From positions 1-21,000 of the forward strand of contig JAKLZA010000149.1 of NCBI GenBank assembly GCA_030704615.1: a DNA stretch of 21,000 bases, written 5' to 3'. The notes under the pieces are model-generated. The model saw only the letters and a list, made by a program, of their open reading frames with translations, was not told the origin of the DNA and made no database searches. Positions within the stretch are counted from its first letter, which is position 1. Each line of letters starts with the position of its first letter. The DNA comes from Takakia lepidozioides. Lineage: Eukaryota; Streptophyta; Takakiopsida; Takakiales; Takakiaceae. Below, one piece after another: positions 8,087-18,300 of the stretch. The translations under genes were made by a program, and so were the position numbers.

Positions 8087-11000
8087 TTAATCTTGAAAAT
8101 CATCCGAATCCTCATCCTGTTCTAGACTGTCCTGCTCCTCCTCCACCCCTCAGTGCCTCTCTCATCTCCAGCGGACTGCTCGTTGGCCAGGCTTTCGAAA
8201 ATCCCATCTTCCCCTTGCGGAACTGTCCATCTCACCTCCGTTGGGTCGTCTCCTCCCTGTCTGCGTCGCTCTCATCCGCTGAATCACATATGTACTTTCG
8301 TACCCGTCTACCTGTCTGAGCTGCTGCCAACTCTTTCCTTATCCTTCTGTCCTCCCCTAGCCCTCTCCAAAATCTGCTCTACTTTACTGGGATTCTCACT
8401 TCTTCTAATCGCTGTATTTGCGAGTTTAGCTGCATAACTAGGAAGGGAGTAGTCCCTCACCGGGCTCGTCATGAAGTCGGCCCTCGCAAAGAACGGGACA
8501 TTCTTCCTGGCAGGAAGTGTAGGCCCTACATGTTTCGACCCGGACCCTGCAATCCTGCACATGACAATCATCAACGAGACTAATGAGAACCACAGTCGGG
8601 AAATTCGTTTGACATAAATGACCCAGAAGGCTTTGCAAACTTACAATGTTTGCACTCACTCGTATTCCGGGTTCTCCTCTGCATCAATGTCCACTGTGTC
8701 TTCCTCGACTCCGACGAATCCGAGGAGACTTCCGCTCTGTCGGGAGCCTTCACATTCCGTTGCAGCCCCTCCAGATGGGATCCCCACACGGATGAATCCT
8801 CCTCGTAGGCAAAGAGGTGCCGGTCGGAAAACCGCCCAGCCCACATTGAGGCACCTGTTACAATGCCATCCACACATTACCACATGGCGCTTCAGATGTT
8901 GCGAACTACATCCTAACGAGAATTTGCAGAACAGCAGATCAAGATTCTGCATACCTGTCCCACAGATGAGGTCGAGCACTGTGCCCTCCACGTCTGTGCA
9001 TGTCTCCATAATTGTCTGAATGAAGGCAGGGCTCCGAGTCCGTGAGTACCGCAGGGGTTCCGTTGAAGTGAGGCTATGAGGGAGAAGTTCCTTGGGAACG
9101 TTGTTGAACAGAACGTCGTAATCGAGTGGGTCGCAGTTCGGGTCAACCTTTCCTCCCTCCTTCCGGAAAGCAAAGGTGGAGTTCCTTCACAAAGCAGTAT
9201 GCATCGAACTGCTTCGTCTGCATACACAGGGGAACGATTATGCGGCGCATTTGAAAGCACCCAAGCAAATGAATGGACGAGTGCCAGTGTCGTAATCACC
9301 TTCTTCCCTTCCGACCGAAGGCCCAGTGTGTTGATGCACGTCCACTTCTTTTTCAGAATCGGGACGGCGCTCTTGCGGGTCCACTTCGCAATTCCTGTCT
9401 GAGTGTTTTTTCCTCTGCTCGCCAGGACAACCACACAGCCTCTGTCGTCCAACACCATGCGGGCAAGCCCGAATCCTTTCTTCCAAAAGTCCTCCGAGTA
9501 CCTGTTCCAAGATGGCAAAGCTTGCAGTCCTTCCACAGGCTCTCCGTCCGGAATATCCAAGATGATCATATCGCAAGACCACTCGGTGGCATTTCCGCCC
9601 CTCCTACAATCCTTGTCTGCACACACCCTCTCAAAAACGAGACCATATTCTGAAATCCTGGGGTGTCGGAAGGCTCTTCGGCAGTCGCCTTCTTCAGTGC
9701 TCTGCCCTTCAGACCCTCCATGGTCTTCATGTATGCCAACTTGGCTGCCCGTCCATCCAAAGCCGCCAAGAAACTCTCATTTACACACTGGACTACAGTT
9801 TCGGGAGCCACTTTCGGCCTCTTCATTTCCACCGGCTCGAAAGGGTGCCCCAAAAGAGTGCCTTCTTTGCCGAGCCAGTTCTCGTGCCTCTCGTGACAAC
9901 GGTGGGCACAGGGGAGGCAGCCTGCGTTTGGGGGGGTGGCTGGTTGCAAAGTCTCCATCGGAGTCCTCTTCCTCACCCTCTTCCTGAACAGGCTGTTTCT
10001 GCTTCTTCGTTTTGGCGGGTGTCACAACAGCTGCTCCTTGCTGGCGAGTCCTCTTCTTCGACCCCTTCTGTTGGGCCTGCACAGCTGCATCCACCGTCTT
10101 TTGTGCCATCTCAGCTGCCTTTCTGGATTTCCCAGAGCAGCAGATTCCTTTGCCGACTTTGGCCCAGCAGGGACACGTCTTTCCTTTCTCTTCTCTTCTG
10201 CCAAGGCGTGCAGATCTTTCTCAGACTCGTCAACAATACCGCCAGACATGTCCAGGTACCACGGGCATCCAACGAGATGCGCGGGATGCCATTGTTTCTG
10301 CATCTCGGGTGTGTAGACACAGCTTGGGCCCGCCACGGTCCAAGCCATGAAGAACGGGGGCTCTTGAGCCAGGGCCCCTGTCTGAAGGAGCACGTATTTC
10401 ATATACCTGCAAGGCAGTCAGCATGCGTGAGCAAAAGTTGAGACCAACCTACTGGCAGAGTGCCACCGAAAACATAAAATGCGAATGCGGTGCCGCATTT
10501 CCGAGACAAACCTCGTAACCAGGCTTCGCATACAAGGGCAGCTGTGCTTCACCTGTAAACAATTCGCATTGCAGCTTTCCCCGCTCCCTCCTGATGTGTA
10601 AACTCCACGCTCCTTCTTGCTGTCTGTAGCTCTCTGGCGAAAAGGTTGTCCTTGTACGCACATCTGAAACGTGTCACGTAGTCTTCCAATGTCTGTGTTC
10701 CATCCCATTTGACGTACAAGCCGAACGAATTTGTGTGCATTACGACTTGCTCCTTCGCATTCGACATTACCTGCGATTCCCAAATGCATTCACGTAGCAG
10801 TTCAGGGAATTCATGTCAGAAAAGCAAATCTGGGGAAGTACCTTGAATTACCTGGAACCACCAAGTCATACGGTTGAGCCACACATCCACTGCAGGGTCG
10901 GAAACTTCCAGTGGAAAAGACCACATTGTCCTTATGCTCTCGGATGCATTCCAGATCGACAGCCACCGTGTCTGCCATTTCCGATCCAATGTCAGGGCTG

Positions 11001-12987
11001 GAAGAGAGTGGCTATTGCTAGGAAGGAACTTCAGTGCATTGAAACCTCACCTTCTCTTTCGCCTCCACACATGCCGTTGAGAGGTGATGCAGTTTTCTCC
11101 AATTGCATGGTCGGCTGCATGGCCCGAGAATAGTGTTTTGCAATCTCGGGGATGAAGTCCTTTCCAAGTGCCGGATCTGCAATTGCCACCAGCTTCACAA
11201 GCTTTGACTTGTATTTGGTTCTGGACTTGACACCGGCTTCCTTCAAGTGCTCAGTCAATGACTGCAACGTTTTTGACCTGCCCCTCACTTTCCATGAAGA
11301 AGCGTTTGGCATGGGCCAAATCCAGCTTGATGTTTGACTGCCAACAAAAACATGCAGAAGCGTTACATTCGATTCATGTGGAAACATTACTGGAAATTGG
11401 GGAAGGATGAGCAGAGGGAAATTGGAGCACGACTTACTTCGTATATCACCTCCACCATTCCATCCATAGTGAGACGATACCATGTCCGGTCTTTTTTGCA
11501 ACGGCTTCTGAATGAGCTCGGCTCCAGCATTTCCGCAAACATCTGCGGATCAGTAAGACCAGTTTTCCTCACCCTGTACAGCATATGTGCCATGTGGGTA
11601 TGCACGTACGCATTCTCAGTGACCCTGCAAGGCACACTCTCCAGTTCAGTACACGGAAGCACGGAAACAAACCAGAATGGAAACCGAAATGCGGCACCGC
11701 ATTTCGAATGTGCTAGGGAGGGTATGAGTATCTTACGAGTTGAGGTCCGCCATGGCATTCTTGAGCAGGGAGGAGTCTGCCGCCTTCACCTTGAGGATGA
11801 CACACTCCACCATGTAATGCCAGCCAATGTGCTTGGCATGGTTCTGCTTGATGTACTCCCACCAGGCGAGAAGTCGGTGATTCCCGTCCCACACAAAGAA
11901 CATTTTACCCGACATATGGCCGAAGTCGGGATCACCCTTCAGCGTCGCCTCGAATTCGTGGTTGCGAGTGTGCCAGTGGGTATCCCACGTTGACAATTCA
12001 TCGGCAGTGGGTCCACGGGTTTCGCCGTCCTCATTCTCATGGAAACGTAAAACGCTGCCGATCCCAGACGGTACCCTTCTCGAAATGCGAACTTGAGCTT
12101 ATCCACATCTCCGGGAAGGGCCTGCCTGACGATGGGAAGGGAGACCATGCGACAGAGTGGGATTCGAAGAGTCCGCTGGAATACCCTGCTGCCCAGAACT
12201 CTGCCAATGCTACTGTGTGTCTCCTCCAACATTTTATCCGCTGCACTTTTGAAATCCTCCGGAGACATGTCTGTAGGTGCCGGTAGTGGCTGAGCAGCTG
12301 GAGCATCCTCAACTGGAGCTGCACTCTGGGGCCTGTGTGCGGGCAATTCTGCCATTGCAGAGGCCTCCTCCGGGCCTGCTAGCTCATCGGTGGTGAGGTC
12401 TGCTGCGAACGTTCAGCGGCAGCACCCTCCTCCGGTACCAAATCGAGATCAACGGTCGATCCCATTGCCTTCGCTGCAGCAGAGTCGGCCCCAACATCTG
12501 CAGGCGGGAAATCCTCCAGGAACTGAGCTTCAGCTCGTGGAAGCGGTTTTGCGGGAGATTGTTCGCCGTCGCCCTGATTGCCTTCTGCTTCCTCATCCTT
12601 GCAGGTGAAGGTGTCTGCTGCAATTGAATCTGTCTTCTACCCTGCTGCTTCATTCGCGTTGGGGGGGTGAATCGGCCTGAGCCGGTTCAGAAGCCAGTAG
12701 AGGGACGGGCTGCTTCTTCTTCGACTTTGCTGGAGAAAGGGCCCGACCCCTGCTGGCGATTCTCCATGACGAAGAACGCGAGTCGATCTCTGGACTTTGA
12801 ACTTGCCCTTCGAAGACGCGTCTTTGAATCGCAGAGGGCTAGGCCCGGCAGGAATACCCGCGCTCGGGGATCGGGTGGGTGTACGTGCTGCAGCTAGCTC
12901 CTCGGACTCTTCCTGCGGCTCTTCGGATTCCTGCGATCCCTCCAGCACGTCCACCTTTCCTGTTAGGCATGCAAACATGTTCTGCAT
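8087..12987 (-). CDS. ParB-like domain fused to permuted DNA methyltransferase-like domain (intron-containing, frameshifted)
   Basis: A minus-strand gene of about 1,400 codons starting at ATG 12985-12987 (MQNMFACL) and ending at TAA 8087-8089. Order: an acidic/basic disordered N-terminus with KSKKKQPV; a ParB-like part with VWDGNHRLLAW; an unrecognised middle; a KKR-rich segment; a cysteine/histidine cluster (CLPCAHRCHERHENW); a methyltransferase-like domain; an acidic tail (LEQDEDSDDFQD). Exons read by eye: 12987-11737, 11624-11438, 11337-11051, 10997-10852, 10770-10553, 10406-8955, 8854-8660, 8554-8087. All seven introns begin GT and end AG, and the phases agree across the joins. Single-base shifts interrupt the exons, mostly at homopolymers: 11270-11274, about 10130, 9930-9936, 9633-9637, about 9175, about 8703 and others. 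In bacteria and phages ParB-like domains occur fused to N4/N6-type methyltransferases, so a nuclear DNA-binding and base-modifying role is inferred. The target base is unknown. Confidence 0.7.
8750..9600 (-). other. Permuted (motif IV before motif I) methyltransferase domain
   Basis: Read in order on the minus strand: CDMIILDIPDGEP (motif IV position; DIPD codons at 9546-9557), then FGLARMVLDDRGCVVVLAS (the strand-turn-strand after motif IV, like L-K-P-G-G), then RYSRTRSPAFIQTIMETC (motif X-like), then GTVLDLICGTG (motif I, the S-adenosylmethionine loop, split by the intron at 8855-8954), then a strand ending FAYEED (motif II-like acidic end). This order matches N6/N4 aminomethyltransferases of the permuted type. 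The canonical D/N/S-P-P-Y/F/W is replaced by D-I-P-D, which may alter or abolish catalysis. Confidence 0.6.
10483..10504. repeat. Palindrome copy inside intron 5 of the ParB/methyltransferase gene
   Basis: A copy, AATGCGGTGCCGCATTTCC, lies inside the 146-bp intron at 10407-10552 (donor AG|GTGAAG, acceptor TTGCAG|GTAT, minus strand). This is the longest intron of the gene; introns lacking the palindrome are 53-105 bp. Confidence 0.85.
11686..11705. repeat. Palindrome copy inside intron 1 of the ParB/methyltransferase gene
   Basis: A GAAATGCGGCACCGCATTTC copy lies within the 112-bp intron at 11625-11736 (donor TC|GTAAGA, acceptor TTGCAG|GGTC on the minus strand). The flanking exons stay in phase (AAC TC|G GTC), so the insertion did not affect the coding frame. 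Confidence 0.85.
11850..12165 (-). other. ParB/Srx-like domain within the methyltransferase gene
   Basis: The stretch IPLCRMVSLPIVRQALPGD, then KLKFAFREGY, then VWDGNHRLLAWWEYI, follows the usual ParB N-terminal plan: a strand with the first conserved residues, a helix resembling L-x-x-S-I-x-x-x-G, and a G-x-H/R-R-L-x-A loop. Here the loop reads DGNHRLLAW (codons for DGNHR at 11874-11888). In the family this loop contacts nucleotide in CTP-switch ParB proteins or forms part of the nuclease-like fold. A frameshift near 12005 lies between the two halves. The assignment rests on motif pattern only. Confidence 0.55.
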
Positions 12988-13048
12988 TCAAGTCTCCTAG
13001 CATTCAGTCTAAGAATTACAGAAGCAAAATGGGGGGTTCGGTGCTCGA

Positions 13049-13257
13049 TCAGCTGCGCGCAGCCCGATCGCATGGAGCTCTCACTGGTGGCTGGGTTGCC
13101 TGAGTGGCCTGCTGCTCGGAGATGGCAATCTCCTCCTGTAGACGCATCTGCTTCCTCCCCTTCGGCATTGGCCTACGTCCGAAGTATAATTTCCGGAGCT
13201 TGCGACGAGGTCTCCTGTCTGGTGCACGAACTCCCCCCCTCTCAGGTTCGAGCATAA
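13049..13257 (-). other. Possible upstream exon of the methyltransferase gene
   Basis: A minus-strand open stretch from an ATG at 13257 encodes a strongly basic segment (RRPRRKLRKLYFGRRPMPK) followed by KQMRLQEEIAISEQQATQ, which looks like a helical, charged N-terminus. It ends in a stop at 13049-13051, only 60 bp before the ATG used for the main gene. A frameshift or a short intron could join the two, but I cannot see a clear splice pair. It has a protein-like composition and lies in the right place and orientation. Confidence 0.3.
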
Positions 13258-13560
13258 GAAGAACAGAGAGAGGGAAAAGGGGCAAAGAGTGCAGATGGAA
13301 AGGGCGCGAGAGGGGTGACTGAGGAGACACGACAAAAGTAGATGAACGGCGGTGATGCACCACTTGGGTTCGAAAGGTTTGGACGAAAGTGTCTCCTCGT
13401 GGAGTTTGCGTCATTACGAAATTCGAATCGTTGAGGGTACGCCTGCCGTCCGAAAAACAAACATCATTATCCAACGGTCAGGCCGCGCCGCCTCATGCCC
13501 CTTCAGTCAGATAGAGTGCCGACATGTGCAGCAATTCCGTTGCTCCACGTGTTCACATTT
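13258..13560. other. Gap between methyltransferase gene and palindrome array
   Basis: No confident gene. A polypurine-rich plus-strand stretch (about 13256-13325, GAGAGAGGG and similar) would be pyrimidine-rich on the minus strand, as is common in plant 5' UTRs and core promoters upstream of a minus-strand start. No TATA box stands out. Confidence 0.3.
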
Positions 13561-15192
13561 CAAGGCATTTCCGTCCCAGCGTCTGATGAGTTGGAGCGAA
13601 ATGCGAATGCGGCGCCGCATTTCCGTTAAGTACGGCTACACATCCGTACTTGTTGGAAGAAAATGCGGCACCGCATTTCCGTTCCACCTTCACATACCTT
13701 AGTTGTTGAACGGAAATACGGTGCCGCATTTCCGTCCCACAGCTCCATGTATGAGATTCAAAGGGAAATGCGGCGCCGCATTTCCGTTCCCACTTCACAT
13801 ACGTTAGTTGATGAATGGAAATGCCGTGCCACATTTCCGTTCGGGAAAGTATAGAGGTCTCACCTGGACAGAAATGCGGTGTCGCATTTCCGGTCTGGAA
13901 AGTTGAAGGTCTCACATGGATGGAAATGCGGCACACATTTCCGTAGCACAGCTCCAGGCCGAATATACAAAACGGAAATGCGGCGCCGCATTTCCGTTCG
14001 AGAATGTCGGAAGGTGCGACTCGAACGGAAATGCGGTGCCGCATTTCTGTACCCGTTGCGCACGATTTTCAGTCAGAATGGAAATGCGGTACCGGCGCAT
14101 TTTCGTTCCACAGCTCCATGCCTCACATACAAAACGGAAATGCGGCCCGCATTTCCGTTTTGGAATGTCGGATGGTGGGACTCCGACGGAAATGCGGTAC
14201 CGCATTTCAATTCCGATGTTTCAGGATATTTCATCAGAACGGAAATGCGGTGCCGCATTTTTTAATCTAATACATTCCGTTCTGGAATGTTGGGAGGTGC
14301 GACTCGGATGGAAATGCAGTTCCGATGGATTTTCAGTCAGAACGGAAATGCGCCGCATTTCCGTTCTGGATTGCGACTCGGATGGAATTGCCGCATTTCA
14401 GTTCCGATGGTTCACGATTTTCAGTCAGAACGGAAATGCGGTGCCGCATTTCCGTTCTGGAATGATGGTAGGTGCGACTCGGATGGAAATACGGTGCCGC
14501 ATTTCAGTTCAGATAGTTCACGATTTTCAGTCAGAACGGAAATGCGGTGCCGCATTTCCGTTCTGGATAGTGTGAATGTCTCAACCGGTCGGAATTGCGC
14601 TGTATGAAGCTGTCGGAATCTTACTCGGCTCCAGGCATCAGATACAAAATGGAAATGCGGCGCCGCATTTCCTTTATGGAATGTCGAAAGTGCGACTCGA
14701 CGGAAATGCGGTGCCGCATTTCTGTTCCCGTTGTTCATAATTCTCAATCAGAACGGAAATGCGGTACCGCATTTCCGTTCCACCTTCACATACCGTGCTT
14801 GTTGAATGAAATGCGGGCATTTCCGTTCTGAGAGTATGAATGTCTTTTAAGGACGGAAATGTGCTGCAGCATTTCTATCCCTCAGCCATGCATCAGATAC
14901 AAAATGGAAATGCGGCGCCGCATTTTCTGGAATGTCGAAAAGTGCGACTCGGACGGAAATGCGGTGCCGCATTTCTGTTCCCGTTGTTCATAATCTCAAT
15001 CAGAACGGAAATGCGGTACCGCATTTCCGTTCCACCTTCACATACCGTGCTTGCTGGATGGAAATGCGTTACCGCATTTCCGTTCTGGAGAGTATAAAGG
15101 TTTCCCCCGGACGGAAACTCGGTGCCGCATTTCCGTCGCTCTGTTGCATGACCAAGATGCAATACGGAAATGCGGCGCCGTATTTCCGTCCA
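13561..15192. repeat. 53-bp palindromic satellite array (cluster B, about 30 monomers)
   Basis: About 30 copies of a 22-bp palindrome, core AAATGCGGNNCCGCATTT flanked by GG and CC, are separated by spacers of about 31 bp. In the second half, copies start near 14651, 14702, 14755, 14808, 14855, 14906, 14955, 15007, 15060, 15113 and 15166, with steps mostly of 51-53 bp. In the first half the steps from 13712 to 14080 are again 52-53 bp. The spacers fall into about five recurring kinds, giving a higher-order unit of about 255-260 bp. The central dinucleotide is always pyrimidine-purine (CG, TG, CA or TA) where the centre is intact. The array lies between two divergently oriented genes. Confidence 0.95.
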
Positions 15193-15398
15193 CCAGCAAT
15201 CGAAAGAATCACTCGGACGGGAAATCTGGAACCTCAATGGTTGCATTGTTCCGAAACAACACAATTGCGGCCAGTCTTGATGAGCACAACTTGGTTGTCT
15301 GACCGTTTTAACCAGCAGTCCTGGCACTTGTCAGTGCGAACGTTCCTGTCTGCACCGAGAATACTGCTGGATCCACCCTCAGGAGAAACTGTCAGGAG
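15188..15398. other. Upstream region of the transposase gene
   Basis: No independent gene seen. A short plus-strand frame ending QEMLFRRRIG runs into the transposase frame, so part of this may be 5' coding sequence or 5' UTR. The last array spacer upstream carries TATAAA at 15093-15098, about 300 bp before the first possible start at 15399. Confidence 0.3.
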
Positions 15399-18300
15399 AT
15401 GTTATTTCGTCGCCGAATCGGCCATCATTGTCCTACTCACTGGCTATGGAATCAAACCTCCCACCTTCATGCATGTAGCTTGAAACAATACTTTCCACTT
15501 CAATGTGCGACTTCCAATCGTCGATGGACTCCGCAGATCCACTTAGATGGTGCCTGTGAGCCTTGGTCTGTCGCTATACTGAACCTCGCACTTGCCAACT
15601 CCGTGCGGTGTTCGATGGCTCCGAATTCCTACGCTATAGTTTGCTGTCCTCCGCAACTTGGGAGAGCCTGGATCCCAAACGAGGGAGGACTTTGCAGAGT
15701 GACTGAAACTTACCTTTGTTCCAAATTCAAGCTCAAACCGGGCACAGTTTATTTGGAAGAAGAAAGGAAGGATGTTCCTGGACAGGTTGACGAGACCATT
15801 GTCGTGCTAGGTAACGACGGAGGTTGCGGAATCGAATGGCACGTTCCCCCGTCAGACACCATCCTGTACCGAGCTGTGGGAATGCCCATTCCCTTTCCGA
15901 ATCAGTCGCTGCCCACACCATCCACAAAGGAGTCCGGAAACCGAGAGGCGGCCACTGCCAACAGAGAGGTATGCAACGATAATCATTCCCGACCTGGACC
16001 GTCAAGACCCTCCATAGCTTCTCGTGTGGACGTATTCGACATTTCCGACGAGGAAGATGATTGCATTGAGGTACCCATGTCCTCCACACGGTCGTTCAAA
16101 TCCGGCATGGACGTCTCTGTAGGTGCTACGCATGTGCCCTCGAGCATAACTCCAACCCGGTCCATTGTGCAGCTCCTACGACAACATCACCTCGATGGTT
16201 CTCGCTCCGAGCTGGCTGCTCTCGACTATGCCAAATTCCCAGTCAGAAAGGTAACTTTTCTGCCTCCCGAAGTCGATGGCAATGTCATCTTCGAGTTTCC
16301 ACCTGTTTCTTCGTCAAAGAAAGCCTCCGGGATGTTAACAGACATGGATCGAAAGCATGACGGACACCCCTGGTGTGTGACGAAGACCAGTAGCACGAAA
16401 ATTGCTGATGGTGTTCGTGTACGATATGTCCTCTGTGCGGGGAAGCTGAGGTGCCTCAATCCCACCTGCTTCCACTTTCTCTCCAAAGGAGGGGGAGAAA
16501 CGAGACGGATTGGACTGGCACAACGCATCATCCATTCATTGTCTCCAGCCAAGCTCCTGCGGGTTCTTTCAAGTGTGCACATTGCAAAGAACCACCGACG
16601 TGCATGTCCATGTGCAGAGCCAAGCAATATTACGTAATCCATTTGCTCCCGGACTTGACTAGAGCTTGCATACACGTTGGGGTCCACTGCCACCCCTTGG
16701 CGAGAGGCAACATGCGTGAGGCTGTGCAGGAAGCACACGACATCATAAAAGAGGAGGTGAAATTGAGCCCCGGAGCCAGACCAAAGCAGATTCAGCTGAA
16801 GGCAGCCCACAAGATTGCTCTTGGCAAAATCATGTCTGAAGATGGTTCCGACCGAGAGCCCTTGACCGAAGACGAGATGCGTGACCTCTTGGAGTCCGTC
16901 TCGCACGTTTGTAGTCCGAATGTGCGGAATCACATCGTATCTTGCAAGCAGGAGTTCGGCAGGGGGTCGGACATGTACTCAATCCTGGAGGTGAAACGAA
17001 TGACTGGATATGACTACATCCAAGGTAGCAGGTTTCCAGGGCAAGGCAGCGAATCCGATCGTTGTTACATTTTCAAAATGTCGACGTGTGGGCCTGGGAG
17101 TGGAGTCGACTTGGTCACTCGCATGACAACTGGAAACTTGTCGAATGCTTGGGTGATGTTTGATCACATCAAGCGAATTACAAACCATCAGTGGGTGACT
17201 ATGGGTGCGCATGTTTATGACTATCACTCCAAGAGGCTCATGACGATTGCAATCTGCGAGATGAAAGGGGAGGACACACAGTCCGAGATGCATCTGTGGG
17301 AGGGCATAAACCAGCAGATGGCAAGGGCGGGATTGCCAGAGCCCAATTTCAGGGGATTCATGGCAGACAACGCTCAGGCCAACTGGGCAGCGGTGCGGCG
17401 TGTGTACGGTGAGGACCCCAATGTTCCAATGGAGGGGAAAGAGAGATCCTGTGGATTCCATTGGATGCAGAGTCTATCCCACTACACTACCAAATTTGTT
17501 GCTAGCTCATTCCAGGCTGAACACCGTGTCCTTTGTACGGCGTGGAAGGATGCACCCACATTTGATGACGCGGAGGTTAAGTTTGCTATCATCGAGGCTT
17601 GGTGGAACACGTCAGGTGCAGTGGAGACAACCAATCTGGGAGCATTGCACAGCTGGTTGGGGTGGTGGCATTTTCGGTATCGACAGTTCGGACAGTACAT
17701 GCGGGAGGTAGGCTGCTGTCATTTTCGTTCATTTGTCTTTCTGTTACGGACATTTCGATTGGTCCCTCACCATTGTTTGTCCTTCTAGGAGCGGTGCTTG
17801 GATTCCGACACGGACATGCCGAACACGAATATGGCAGAATCGGTCCACTCCTCCTGGCGAGCGTCTTCTGCCGCACATCTGGTGGACGTAGTGACGGCCA
17901 CAACGGAGGACATCGACAGAGCAATCATGCAGCAAGCCACGTACTACAAGTTCCTGAGCGGCAAACAATGGGGCTTTGGGCCGGACAGGGAGGAATTGTT
18001 GGTACGAACAGCTTCGAGGTCCAAGAATCCAGTGAAATGGGCGACAGCATTGCGAGAGAAGATCAAAGGGACGCCTCTGCACCGCAGAGGTGAACACCTA
18101 GAGGGGGACGTCCGGACTCGCCCTGTCAGGCGGAGGATTGAAGAGGAACCCGGGTGCGAAGAGGATTCCTGGAGATCCGACAGGAACATTCGGACAGCAC
18201 CTCGAGGTCCCGTCATGTTGCCGCACAATGTGTCTTCCAGCAGTGGAAGCCCAAGAAATTCCAGATCGCCGTCGCCTTCAACCGGGGATTTCGTGCAACA

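Noticed and set aside
9930-9936. Programmed ribosomal frameshift at the seven-base run
   Set aside because: Shifts occur at more than ten different runs in unrelated genes and in both directions, which fits indel error or decay rather than programmed recoding.
8153-10441. Plus-strand ORFs over the methyltransferase gene
   Set aside because: They are antisense shadows. The minus strand carries coherent motifs, in-phase GT-AG introns and an acidic C-terminus, while the plus frames show no family features.
13561-15192. CRISPR-like array (22-bp repeat, about 31-bp spacers)
   Set aside because: The spacers are not unique but recur in about five kinds with a higher-order period; the repeat is a near-perfect palindrome, no cas genes are present, and the neighbouring genes have spliceosomal introns. 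A satellite or binding-site array explains it better.
16226-16933. 235-codon minus-strand ORF opposite the transposase
   Set aside because: It lies wholly antisense to the transposase frame, whose Cys/His and DDE motifs are clear; no motif was seen in the antisense product.
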